Origin: Pedobacter terrae
GTDB lineage: Bacteria > Bacteroidota > Bacteroidia > Sphingobacteriales > Sphingobacteriaceae
Assembly: GCF_900100705.1 (NCBI RefSeq)
Contig: NZ_FNCH01000003.1
Span: 62,001-126,000 of the forward strand
Direction of reading: 5' to 3'
Length of the DNA stretch: 64,000 nt
Below are positions 1 through 7,596 of this stretch, piece by piece. The translations under genes and the position numbers were made by a program. The notes under the pieces were generated by a model. That model searched no databases and was not told the DNA's origin. It saw nothing but the letters and a program-made list of their open reading frames with translations. The stretch's first letter is position 1, and every line of letters starts with the position of its first letter.

Positions 1-2
1 CT

Positions 3-71
3 AGAGAACGCATCGGACAGAAAAAGCAAAAAGCACTGGTGCATTACGATTATTTTTACTCGGCTATTTAG
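3..71 (+). CDS. C-terminal end of an unidentified gene, possibly proB
   Basis: The window opens inside a reading frame that gives 22 residues, beginning [16 protein letters not shown], and ends at a TAG. It sits just upstream of proA on the same strand, where Bacteroidota often carry glutamate 5-kinase (proB). The visible tail is too short to identify a family, so proB is a guess from position only. About 110 bases, largely a repeat element, separate it from the proA start. Confidence 0.35.
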   Translation, partial: RERIGQKKQKALVHYDYFYSAI

Positions 72-78
72 TTGGGTT

Positions 79-172
79 AACCACGGAGCCCACAGAGAAA
101 AAATCACAGAGCGGCACAGAGGTGATTAAATTCTCTCTTTTTCTCTGTGAAAACCCCGTGACCTCTGTGGTA
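79..172. repeat. Imperfect inverted repeat, ACCACAGAGG type
   Basis: The left part begins AACCACGGAGCCCACAGAG and the right part ends CTCTGTG...ACCTCTGTGGT, so the ends are imperfect inverted copies rich in CACAGAG and CTCTGTG. The element fills almost the whole gap before proA. Repeats with this consensus are scattered between genes in Sphingobacteriaceae as I know them; membership here is judged by eye. It opens the proA frame upstream of the true start, giving a false N-terminal extension. Confidence 0.55.
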
Positions 173-184
173 AAAAAGAAAAAA

Positions 185-1432
185 ATGGATTATCAACAAT
201 ACTTCGAAAAAGCAAAGCAAGCTAGTCGTACTTTGATTAGTTTGGGCAAAGAAACAACAGATGCTGTTTTAAGGGATCTGGCTGAAGCTCTAGTGGCTCA
301 TACAGCCGAAATTCTTACTGAAAACGCGAAGGATTTAGCTAAAATGCGCGTTGAAGATCCTAAGTATGACAGGTTGAAGCTAAGCGCGGCACGTATTGCG
401 GATATAGCTAATGATCTCAAAAATGTTGCAAGCTTAAACAGTCCATTAGGTAAAGTTCTTTCTGATAAAATATTAGATAACCAGCTTCACATCCAAAAGG
501 TTAGTGTGCCTTTAGGTGTTGTGGGTGTAATTTATGAAGCCCGCCCAAATGTTACAGCGGATGTATTTTCGCTTTGCTTTAAAACCGGAAATGTTGCGGT
601 ATTAAAAGGCGGCAGTGATGCTGAGTTTTCTAACCTGGTCATTGCAAAAGTAATACATGAGGTATTGGATAACCATAAAATTAATCGTGATGTGCTAACC
701 TTATTGCCTGCAGAAAGAGCCGCAACCGAAGCTTTGCTAAATGCAAGGGGATTTGTTGATGTGCTGATTCCGAGGGGAAGTCAATCATTAATTCATTATG
801 TTCGTGAAAACAGTAAAATCCCTGTTATTGAGACCGGAGCAGGAATCGTACATACCTATTTTGACGAAACGGGTGATTTAGAGAAAGGCAAAGCGATTAT
901 TTTTAATGCTAAAACCAGGAGGGTAAGTGTTTGTAACTCGTTAGACTGTGTGCTTGTTAACGAAAGCAGATTAAATGATTTACCCGCACTTTTAGCGCCT
1001 TTAGCAGATGGAAATGTAGAATTGTTTGCAGATGAAAAAAGCTATGAGATATTACAGTCTTCTTACCCACCACAGCTATTAAATAAAGCGACTCCTGAGC
1101 ATTTTGGAACAGAGTTTTTATCATTAAAGCTGGCTGTTAAAGTGGTAACGGATTTGGCTGAAGCATTGAGCCACATTGCCAATTATAGTTCTAAACATAG
1201 TGAAGCCATTATTTCGGAAAATGCTACTCATATCGCTCAGTTTTTAAATGAAGTAGATGCCGCTGCGGTGTATGCCAACGCCTCTACTGGTTTTACAGAC
1301 GGTGCACAATTTGGCCTTGGTGCCGAAATCGGGATCAGCACCCAAAAACTTCATGCCCGGGGACCAATGGGATTGGAAGAATTAACCAGTTATAAGTGGG
1401 TTGTTAGGGGAAATGGGCAAGTGAGGGGCTAA
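185..1432 (+). CDS. proA: Glutamate-5-semialdehyde dehydrogenase (gamma-glutamyl phosphate reductase)
   Basis: ProA reduces gamma-glutamyl phosphate to glutamate-5-semialdehyde with NADPH, the second step of proline synthesis in the cytosol. The 415-residue product matches the usual family length. Visible marks are the cofactor-region stretch [11 protein letters not shown], the segment [13 protein letters not shown] with the likely catalytic Cys near residue 250, and the C-terminal [20 protein letters not shown] typical of ProA. The frame stays open upstream to 122, but those 21 extra residues are translated repeat sequence, so the ATG at 185 ([10 protein letters not shown]) is preferred. The fragment just upstream may be proB, which would make this a proBA unit. 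Identification is secure. Confidence 0.95.
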   Translation: MDYQQYFEKAKQASRTLISLGKETTDAVLRDLAEALVAHTAEILTENAKDLAKMRVEDPKYDRLKLSAARIADIANDLKNVASLNSPLGKVLSDKILDNQLHIQKVSVPLGVVGVIYEARPNVTADVFSLCFKTGNVAVLKGGSDAEFSNLVIAKVIHEVLDNHKINRDVLTLLPAERAATEALLNARGFVDVLIPRGSQSLIHYVRENSKIPVIETGAGIVHTYFDETGDLEKGKAIIFNAKTRRVSVCNSLDCVLVNESRLNDLPALLAPLADGNVELFADEKSYEILQSSYPPQLLNKATPEHFGTEFLSLKLAVKVVTDLAEALSHIANYSSKHSEAIISENATHIAQFLNEVDAAAVYANASTGFTDGAQFGLGAEIGISTQKLHARGPMGLEELTSYKWVVRGNGQVRG

Positions 1433-1539
1433 TGATTGAAAATGTAAGAGGGATCATGGAAAGGGTGAATGACAGCCAGTAGGTGCGTCTCATATTATCA
1501 TCATTTTGAGTAGGGTGTTATGTAACTAAATCTATCCAG

Positions 1540-1660
1540 AATGTCGTCACCCTGAACTCGTTTCAGGGTCTTTCATGCTAGATAAATCTCTCCCGCCTGT
1601 ACGGGCAGGTCTGTCCTTACAGACGGGCATTCCACTGCGTTACAGTCGAGACGACTTTAT
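1540..1660. repeat. Dispersed hairpin repeat, GTCACCCTGA...TCAGGGTC type
   Basis: Contains GTCGTCACCCTGAACTCG followed by TTTCAGGGTCTTTC, an inverted pair (CACCCTGA / TCAGGGT), then GCCTGTACGGGCAGG and a second short hairpin around TCTGTCCTTACAGACGGGC. A related element lies at 13500-13605 downstream of another gene. It lies between the convergent proA and beta-CASP genes and might help terminate transcription, which is inference. Confidence 0.5.
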
Positions 1661-1685
1661 ATACTGGGAAAACAAAATAAATAAA

Positions 1686-3068
1686 CTACAATTCAAAAAC
1701 CGCTCCCCTTTCAGGCACTTCTACATTAAAACCATCTTCTTGCAGAGCCAGCGATAGACTTTGCAGGCTTTTATCTTCACCATGCACGAGGAATACTTTT
1801 TTGGGTTGGCCTGTTTGTTTAATTGCTTTTACTAAATCGTTATGATCGCCATGGCCACTCAGTAGGTCTGTTTGGCGGATGGTGGCATAAACCATCATTT
1901 CGCGGTCTTTAATACGCACAATGGGTGCTCCACTTAACAATTTATATCCAAGCGTCCCTTTGGCACAATAACCGATAAAAAGAATAGTGCAGTAATAATT
2001 CTGGATGTTGTAATACAGGTGATCCTGAATCCTTCCGCCTTCTAACATACCTGCAGAGGAAATAATGATACAGGGGTCAAAATAATTGGAAACATCTTTA
2101 CTTTCTTTCATGGTTTGAACATAAGCGAGGTGTTCAAAATCAAATTCATCACCCATGGTTTGGTAAAAGTCTTTCGCTTCCTGACTGACCAGATTGTGGT
2201 GTTTGCGGTAAACCTCAGTCGCCTGGATGGCCATGGGGCTATCTACAAAAATCTGGATTGGTGGCAGCAGTTTTTTGGTAAAAATCTGGTTAAGCGCAAA
2301 TACGAGCGATTGCGTACGGCCAATACTAAATGCCGGAATAATTAATCGTCCGGGACTTTTTATGCAGGCTTCTGTAATTTCCTGAACCAAGCGTTCTTCA
2401 AGTGTTTGGTCTTTGGTATGTACTCTGCCCCCGTAAGTTGCTTCGCTTACCACATAGTCTACCTCTGGCAAAGGCTCTGGATTAACCAATACCGGATAGT
2501 TCTCTCTTCCGATATCGCCGGTAAAAGCGATTTTCTTTTCTATACCCTCATCGTTTATGGTTAAAACAGCTGCTGCAGCCCCCAGTAAGTGGCCAACTGG
2601 CACAAAGGTTAAGCTAATATCACCATTGATCTTAAAAGGCTTGTTAAAAGCAATCGTTACAAAACGATCGATGGTATCCATCACATGTTTGTGCAGGTAC
2701 AGCGGCTTTGGTCCGCTGAAGTTACCACGTTTAGTTCTTGGTTTTCGACCAGCCTTTCTTAAAAAAAGTTCAACAGAATCGAATAATAATATCGAGGTAA
2801 GATCGGCAGTTGGTGGTGTACAAAGTACCTGACCCTCAAAACCCATTCTAACCAGCGTTGGTAAGTTACCAGAGTGATCAATATGCGCATGGGTTAAAAT
2901 TACCAGGTTTATGCTGGCCGGATCGAAGGGGAATTGTTGGTTTTCTTCCTGGTAGGTTTCTTTCTCGTAATCTAATCCGCAATCTATCAGTATTTTATAA
3001 TGACCAATTTCGAGCAGGTGCATACTGCCGGTTACTTGTTGCGCTGCGCCCCAAAATGTTAACTTCAT
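1686..3068 (-). CDS. Beta-CASP metallo-beta-lactamase-fold RNase-like protein
   Basis: A 460-residue cytosolic protein of the metallo-beta-lactamase/beta-CASP family, related to CPSF-73 and bacterial RNA exonucleases. Residues 60-65 read HAHIDH, the zinc-binding motif of the lactamase fold. FTGDIGRENYPVL supplies a further metal ligand. A beta-CASP insert follows, with SSAGMLEGGRIQDH, and the C-terminal RMMBL region holds LSGHGDHNDL and FLVHGE. Length and domain order fit the bacterial MBL-fold exonuclease group. It probably acts on RNA, but the substrate cannot be read from sequence. It stands alone on the minus strand, convergent with proA. Confidence 0.88.
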   Translation of the reverse strand: MKLTFWGAAQQVTGSMHLLEIGHYKILIDCGLDYEKETYQEENQQFPFDPASINLVILTHAHIDHSGNLPTLVRMGFEGQVLCTPPTADLTSILLFDSVELFLRKAGRKPRTKRGNFSGPKPLYLHKHVMDTIDRFVTIAFNKPFKINGDISLTFVPVGHLLGAAAAVLTINDEGIEKKIAFTGDIGRENYPVLVNPEPLPEVDYVVSEATYGGRVHTKDQTLEERLVQEITEACIKSPGRLIIPAFSIGRTQSLVFALNQIFTKKLLPPIQIFVDSPMAIQATEVYRKHHNLVSQEAKDFYQTMGDEFDFEHLAYVQTMKESKDVSNYFDPCIIISSAGMLEGGRIQDHLYYNIQNYYCTILFIGYCAKGTLGYKLLSGAPIVRIKDREMMVYATIRQTDLLSGHGDHNDLVKAIKQTGQPKKVFLVHGEDKSLQSLSLALQEDGFNVEVPERGAVFEL

Positions 3069-3156
3069 CTTCTTATCTATCGCGTAAAATCTTTAGCCGT
3101 AAAGTAGTATAAATGATGGGATTTTTAAACAATCAGGCGTAATTTTTTAATTATAG

Positions 3157-3501
3157 TTAATCGGCTTCTCTAAATTTAAGTATCCTCAATATTTCGCTTT
3201 TTGCTTCATCAGAAAAATCAGCTAAATCGGGTTGTAAAAGTGTTTTGTCTAAAAGCATGGCTATAATGGTGTCGAAAAACCACGAATTTCTAAGTCCGTC
3301 ATATCTTCTGGCAATGTGTTTATCGAAATCTTTTACGGCAGTAAATATTTTATAATAATCGTCTCTATTGTCTTCAGGTTGCTGTGTTTTCCAGTCGTTT
3401 AGTATTTCGGAGAATGACTGCATTTCTTTTTTTAATTCCCGTTGTAAAGCTACTTCAAATAATTTTCGGGCAACTTTGTTATCTGCTTTAGAAAAATCCA
3501 T
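3157..3501 (-). CDS. Hypothetical protein, 114 residues
   Basis: A small soluble protein, rich in charged residues and probably all-helical. It starts MDFSKADNKVARKLFEVALQ and contains DDYYKIFTAVKDFDKHIARR and a C-terminal helix rich in E and K. There is no signal peptide, membrane segment or metal motif. I do not recognise the family. It lies on the minus strand, about 90 bases before the beta-CASP gene, and diverges from the acidic small protein at 3594. A shared transcript with the downstream gene is possible. The ATG gives a clean start with no better alternative downstream. Confidence 0.7.
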   Translation of the reverse strand: MDFSKADNKVARKLFEVALQRELKKEMQSFSEILNDWKTQQPEDNRDDYYKIFTAVKDFDKHIARRYDGLRNSWFFDTIIAMLLDKTLLQPDLADFSDEAKSEILRILKFREAD

Positions 3502-3593
3502 ATCGTAAATTATACCATAAAGATAAGAATGTCTTATATGTAGTCGTGCCTAACCCAAAGAAAGATTATTTATCTTTGAAGAAAAATATCCAC

Positions 3594-3848
3594 ATGCAAG
3601 AACCTTTTGATATAGAGATAGGACCAATTAACTATTCAGTTTTTCCGGAAGGAAATGATTCATACACCATTTTTAAAGATGGAAAAGAATACATTCAGAT
3701 TCAGAAGGATACTTCATCGATCTGGTTAAAAATGGACTATAAAACCGAACTTCCAATTTTTGAGGAAGATGAAGAAGTGAATGCCATTGGGCAGGCCATT
3801 GAAAATTATGTACCTGAACCTGAAGACAAGGAAGAAGACGAGCTATAA
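3594..3848 (+). CDS. Small acidic hypothetical protein, 84 residues
   Basis: The product begins MQEPFDIEIGPINYSVFPEG and ends in a strongly acidic tail (PEPEDKEEDEL). It looks cytosolic, with a beta-rich first half and no known motif. The frame stays open upstream to a GTG at 3546, but the ATG at 3594 is preferred because the MQEPFDIEIG start looks like a natural N-terminus and the extension is Lys-rich and unlike the rest. A strong hairpin follows at once, so it is probably monocistronic. The function is unknown. Confidence 0.65.
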   Translation: MQEPFDIEIGPINYSVFPEGNDSYTIFKDGKEYIQIQKDTSSIWLKMDYKTELPIFEEDEEVNAIGQAIENYVPEPEDKEEDEL

Positions 3849-3851
3849 TAA

Positions 3852-3898
3852 GGAATCCTCAACAGGGATGGGAAAAACCAATCTCTGTTGAGGATTTA
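3852..3898. terminator. Bidirectional hairpin terminator
   Basis: AATCCTCAACAG-GAT pairs with ATC-CTGTTGAGGATT across a short A-rich loop, followed by TTAAATTT. It lies between the convergent genes at 3594 (plus) and 3902 (minus) and can serve both. Confidence 0.75.
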
Positions 3899-3901
3899 AA
3901 T

Positions 3902-4582
3902 TTAGGCAAGAAGCTTCAACAGTTCTTCTGCAACTTTTTCTGATGATGCAGGGTTTTGGCCGGTAATCAATAAGCCATCAACTACCGCATACGGGTTCCA
4001 GTCGGCTATCTTACTGTAATTTCCACCATTTTTTATTAACATATCCTCTACTAAAAAAGGGACTACATTTGTTAGTTGTACCGCTTCTTCTTCGGTATTG
4101 GTAAACCCAGTTACATTTTTTCCGTTTACCAGATATTCACCATTCACCTTAACATCTTTGAGTACTCCGGGAGCATGACATACAAAGGCAACAGGTTTGT
4201 TAGCGGTATAGAATTTGGTAATGAGCTGTTGTGAAGTTGTGCTTTCTGCCAAATCCCAAAGTGGTCCGTGGCCTCCAGGATAAAAAACGGCATCATAATC
4301 ATCCATCTTTATATCGGCCAATGGGGTGGTATTTTTCAATTTATCTAAAAGAATTGCGTCTTTGTCCATTCTTTTCGTTGTTTCGGTTTGAAAAGAAGGG
4401 TCTTCACTTTTAGGGTCTATTGGAGGCTGGCCACCTTTTGGAGAGGCCAGTACAATATTAATATCTTTGTCGGCTAAGGCATAATATGGCGCTGCCAATT
4501 CTTCTGACCAAAAACCTGTTTTTAAACCTGTATTTCCTAATTCATCGTGGCTTGTTAGCACGAATAAAACTTTCTTATTCAT
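3902..4582 (-). CDS. DJ-1/PfpI family protein (type 1 glutamine amidotransferase-like)
   Basis: A 226-residue protein of the DJ-1/PfpI superfamily, closest in layout to the Hsp31/YhbO-like chaperone/glyoxalase group. The nucleophile elbow reads AFVCHAPGV with Cys135 and the adjacent His136. GFWSEELAAPYY near residues 23-34 carries the conserved Glu that activates the Cys, and YPGGHGPLWD matches the glycine-rich turn. Family members detoxify methylglyoxal or act as deglycases/chaperones; which applies here is not decided. It lies directly downstream of a Crp-type regulator on the same strand, with about 90 bases between, so it is the likeliest target of that regulator. Confidence 0.88.
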   Translation of the reverse strand: MNKKVLFVLTSHDELGNTGLKTGFWSEELAAPYYALADKDINIVLASPKGGQPPIDPKSEDPSFQTETTKRMDKDAILLDKLKNTTPLADIKMDDYDAVFYPGGHGPLWDLAESTTSQQLITKFYTANKPVAFVCHAPGVLKDVKVNGEYLVNGKNVTGFTNTEEEAVQLTNVVPFLVEDMLIKNGGNYSKIADWNPYAVVDGLLITGQNPASSEKVAEELLKLLA

Positions 4583-4669
4583 ATTCTTTTTATGTTAAGT
4601 GTACCACAAATTTAACCCTGTTGGTTTTGGTAACAAAGGACTTCCATCACAGATTTATTGTGCGCGAAA

Positions 4670-5239
4670 TCACGTTTTTGTGGAAAGTCTGCTTAAGGTT
4701 TCTCTTGAAATCCCCAGGTAAGCTGCAATTATTGTTTTAGAAAGCCGTTGCATCAATTGCGGATATTGTTGAGCGAGTTGTTCAAAGCGCTCTTTTGGGT
4801 TGGTGGTTAAAAGCGATAAAACCCTTTGTTGTAAACCTACATAACCTAAACTGTTTTTAATCCTGAAAAAATGTTCCATTTTATGACTTTCTCGGCATAG
4901 TTGATCTAAGTTATCTTTGCTGATGGAGAGTAGTTCGGAGTTTTCCAAGCAACTGATGTTGGTAATCGATTTAACATGGCCATAAAAAGCCCTGAAATCG
5001 GAAAGCCACCAGTTTTCCATTGCAAACTGGATAATATATTCTTTACCATTGGCATCTGTAAAAGTGGCCTTTAATAAACCTTTAACTACAAAATAAATAT
5101 GATTGACAAATTCGTCTTCCTGGATGAGATACTGATGCTTTTTAAGTGTTTTAGGTTTGAAATGTGATACTATATGCTCAAACTCCTGATCGGTAAGGGA
5201 AATGATTTCTTCAAGGTGTGTTTTTAATTCAAAACTCAT
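4670..5239 (-). CDS. Crp/Fnr-family transcriptional regulator
   Basis: A 189-residue cytosolic regulator with an N-terminal cyclic-nucleotide-binding-type beta-roll (residues about 20-120, including HQYLIQEDEFVNHIYFVVKG and the strand KATFTDANGKEYIIQFA). A short C-terminal helix-turn-helix contains AAYLGISRETLSRL. The HTH end is compact, as in many Bacteroidota Crp/Fnr paralogues. No cysteine cluster for an iron-sulfur centre is seen, so it is not Fnr-like. Its start codon lies inside a long inverted repeat, suggesting autoregulation. The DJ-1/PfpI gene follows on the same strand. Confidence 0.88.
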   Translation of the reverse strand: MSFELKTHLEEIISLTDQEFEHIVSHFKPKTLKKHQYLIQEDEFVNHIYFVVKGLLKATFTDANGKEYIIQFAMENWWLSDFRAFYGHVKSITNISCLENSELLSISKDNLDQLCRESHKMEHFFRIKNSLGYVGLQQRVLSLLTTNPKERFEQLAQQYPQLMQRLSKTIIAAYLGISRETLSRLSTKT

Positions 5240-5266
5240 GCTATAAATTTAGCTAAATTAAGCATG
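5237..5266. promoter_or_regulatory. Long palindrome over the start of the Crp-type gene
   Basis: A perfect 14-base palindrome, AATTTAGCTAAATT (5246-5259), is flanked by CATGCT on the left and AGCATG on the right. Together they form a bulged inverted repeat of about 30 bases. The left end is the reverse complement of the gene's ATG. This is a good candidate autoregulatory operator for the Crp-type protein; binding itself is inferred. Confidence 0.5.
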
Positions 5267-5301
5267 AAACTTTTTTCTGATTTCAGAATAAAAGTTGGAG
5301 C

Positions 5302-5333
5302 AAAAAATAAGGCCCGGTTACGAACCGAGCCTC
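5302..5333 (-). terminator. Rho-independent terminator of the small lipoprotein gene
   Basis: Read on the minus strand, GAGGCTCGGTT and AACCGGGCCTT form a GC-rich stem with a short CGT loop, followed by ATTTTTTG. It sits about 20 bases after the stop of the lipoprotein gene at 5352. Confidence 0.8.
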
Positions 5334-5351
5334 AATTTAAATCATTCTTTT

Positions 5352-5726
5352 TTATCTGGTACAATCTGCAGTCCAGAATTGACTATCTTTGACTACTCTT
5401 ATCGTTAGATTACTAGCATCAATGCTAATACCCGTTAAGCCTGAACCAATACTTACATAGCTGTTATCTCCTTTTTTTTCAAATTTTACGCCGGTAATAT
5501 CAGGAATGTTATTTCCAAAGTAAAAATTATAGGTTTCACCAACTTTGCTCACGGTTACTTTTCCATCGCTGCTGGTAATTGTATTTTCGCCACTACGGTA
5601 AGAAACTGATCCTTTGTAAGTGCCAACAAAGAAATCGCGATCTGCTGGATCGGTATCTTTTTTACACGATACCATTACGGTTAATGCTATTAAAAGCATG
5701 CTGAAAATTTGGACTGTTTTTTTCAT
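5352..5726 (-). CDS. Small secreted lipoprotein, unknown function
   Basis: A 124-residue lipoprotein: the signal peptide MKKTVQIFSMLLIALTVMVS is followed by the lipobox Cys and KKDTDPADRD. The mature part is a short beta-rich domain (GTYKGSVSYRSGENTITSS and later GVKFEKKGDNSYVSIGSG) like the lipocalin-like or DUF-type lipoproteins common in Bacteroidota, but I cannot name the family. The ATG at 5726 (MKKT) is chosen over the upstream ATG at 5735 because it gives a standard signal peptide. It ends in a good terminator and has its own upstream gap, so it is probably monocistronic. Confidence 0.75.
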   Translation of the reverse strand: MKKTVQIFSMLLIALTVMVSCKKDTDPADRDFFVGTYKGSVSYRSGENTITSSDGKVTVSKVGETYNFYFGNNIPDITGVKFEKKGDNSYVSIGSGLTGISIDASNLTIRVVKDSQFWTADCTR

Positions 5727-5735
5727 CTCTTTCAC

Positions 5736-6107
5736 TTTTTTAATTTTAAATAGGTAATAATTGTAACAGTACTATGACAATGACTATGCCAAACAAAAAT
5801 GTGATTGGTAAATAAGATAGATGATTAGTAAGAAAATCTATTAAATCTATTTTTTAAGTGACTGTAGTTTAGGTTGTTATTAAGATTTTCTCTTCTTTTG
5901 GTGTTAGCTATTTTAATGATCCATTTTCAAAGGCTGGATGATTTATTTAGCGAATCAAAACTGTTTAGTTTAAAGGAACTTGTTCAATTTGGATCTCGTT
6001 CATTGGAATGAATCGCCTGATTAGTCTGGTGCCTAAGTTTATAATAACACTCAAAATAAAAGCAAGCTTGATGATTTTTAGATGTTCATTATTGACAGGT
6101 TAATTGT
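5736..6107. other. Intergenic region, nothing recognised
   Basis: About 370 AT-rich bases between the lipoprotein gene and the next minus-strand gene. No RNA gene, repeat or convincing reading frame is seen. The part next to 5735 should hold the lipoprotein promoter. Confidence 0.5.
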
Positions 6108-6734
6108 TTATCTCTTTGATCTGTTGGTTTTGGGTTGTTGTTTTTTTAAAATTGCGTCAATATTTTTATCCAGATCTAAATTTTCCGTATCGTCGAAAGG
6201 CTCGCCGATTTTATAAGGTATTTGTTTTTTATTAAGTCTATACAACTGATAATAATTAGTACCTGTTAAACCATAACTCACAATCACTTTGTATTTTTTG
6301 TTGTAGTTGGGGTTAACAATTTTATCGAAATCTTTAACCTTGGTTAAGGTATGGTTTTGGGAATTAACAAGATAAAGATTGTAATACGAGTTTCCTCCTC
6401 TGCCACCTGTATCTTCGAAAATTAACAGATCTTTTATACCGTCGTTGTTATAGTCTTCGTAAGTGATATTGTCAGTAATGTGGCGCATATCACGATTTTC
6501 TTTCCAGAAAATTTTGTCAGCTGTTTTTCCGCTTTTACCGAAATAAATATTGGCCTTGGACAGTTCTTTATCAACCATTAAGTATTGTATTGCCAGTACA
6601 TAGCTTTTATCTTTAAATGGACAAACGTATTGCCATGTGCCTTTTGCATTAGGCTGATGGAATATTTTTTGCGCAAACGAATGGCTGGAGATAAATATAA
6701 AGCATAGCAAAAATATCCTGTACTTGTTTGGCAT
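6108..6734 (-). CDS. Secreted hypothetical protein with a DxDxDG-like calcium loop
   Basis: A 208-residue exported protein. The signal peptide ends SSHSFAQ near residue 22. The mature protein has ITYEDYNNDGIKDLLIFED, which resembles the calcium-binding loop of FG-GAP/VCBS and XAC2610-type domains, and ends in a basic tail (KKQQPKTNRSKR). It probably works in the periplasm or on the surface. It lies 17 bases after the gene at 6752 on the same strand. Both are exported proteins with a DLNKD/DYNND-type loop, so they probably form a two-gene operon. The role is unknown. Confidence 0.7.
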   Translation of the reverse strand: MPNKYRIFLLCFIFISSHSFAQKIFHQPNAKGTWQYVCPFKDKSYVLAIQYLMVDKELSKANIYFGKSGKTADKIFWKENRDMRHITDNITYEDYNNDGIKDLLIFEDTGGRGGNSYYNLYLVNSQNHTLTKVKDFDKIVNPNYNKKYKVIVSYGLTGTNYYQLYRLNKKQIPYKIGEPFDDTENLDLDKNIDAILKKQQPKTNRSKR

Positions 6735-6751
6735 CTTGTAATAGATTGGCG

Positions 6752-7471
6752 TTAAATTTCTGAAAATTTTTGGGTAAGTTCTTCCGTCATTTCATCAAGT
6801 GTAAACAATCTGCCCCAATTAAACTTTTTCCATACCGTTTTTGGTTTGTTGGTTTTGTCGCTAAACATATTGCCACCAGAGGTTTCACTTTTTTTTCGGG
6901 TAGAGAAATTAATACTGGTAATGTTTTCTTCTCCTGAAGATCGACTATATTCTCCCGTTTGAAAGCCGATCAGTTCCATTTTTTGATTCTGGAACCTGAA
7001 TGTATAATCGACATTACTCACCCCGTAAGAACCACAGCTTAACCAATATTGATAACTTAAAATGAGCACTCCGTTTTTTATGCTGATGGCACCGGTTTCT
7101 TGTAAAGGATCGGCGAGGCAAGTGTTCTCTGCATCATTTTCAGTTGGAATAAAATTAGTGTTTTGGGCCTGTAAGCTATAATTGCCGGATGTTTTAAAAA
7201 GCACCAAAAGCATGCGGGGATTCACATTCAGTTGATCACTGCCCATACCGTCGTTTTTGATGATATTTTTCGGATTGGTATTCTGGATAATGATTGCTTC
7301 ATCAGGTAAATGATCTTTATTTAAATCACCTTTGGCCCGATAAATTATTTTCCATCCTTTTGGAACAAAGGCATTTATATTAGTGCCGGTTTTAGGGATT
7401 TGAGGATGATCGCTTTGGGCAAATAACTGAACAGAAATTAACAATAACAATATGCCTGTAATATTTCTCAT
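6752..7471 (-). CDS. Secreted hypothetical protein with a DLNKDHLPDEA loop
   Basis: A 239-residue exported protein whose signal peptide ends VQLFAQ near residue 19. The mature part carries AKGDLNKDHLPDEAIII, a calcium-loop-like segment followed by a hydrophobic strand, as in FG-GAP-like proteins. CLADPLQETGAISIKNGV follows, then Trp/Tyr-rich strands (LILSYQYWLSCGSYGVSN). I do not recognise a named family. It is the first gene of a likely pair with the gene at 6108, which starts 17 bases after this gene ends. Similar paired secreted proteins occur in other Bacteroidota, but no function can be read. Confidence 0.7.
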   Translation of the reverse strand: MRNITGILLLLISVQLFAQSDHPQIPKTGTNINAFVPKGWKIIYRAKGDLNKDHLPDEAIIIQNTNPKNIIKNDGMGSDQLNVNPRMLLVLFKTSGNYSLQAQNTNFIPTENDAENTCLADPLQETGAISIKNGVLILSYQYWLSCGSYGVSNVDYTFRFQNQKMELIGFQTGEYSRSSGEENITSINFSTRKKSETSGGNMFSDKTNKPKTVWKKFNWGRLFTLDEMTEELTQKFSEI

Positions 7472-7596
7472 ATAACATAAATTAGGAATGAGCTAAAAAT
7501 AAGAAGATAAATTTTTCATATATGATACTTGCTGATCAATAAACTTAATCTTTATCAAGATAAAGAACAAATTAAAGCGCTCCTTTGTGTAAAGAA

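Noticed and set aside
122..184. N-terminal extension of proA to an ATT/ATG-like start at 122
   Set aside because: The extra residues are translated from the dispersed repeat and have no likeness to ProA; the ATG at 185 gives the normal length.
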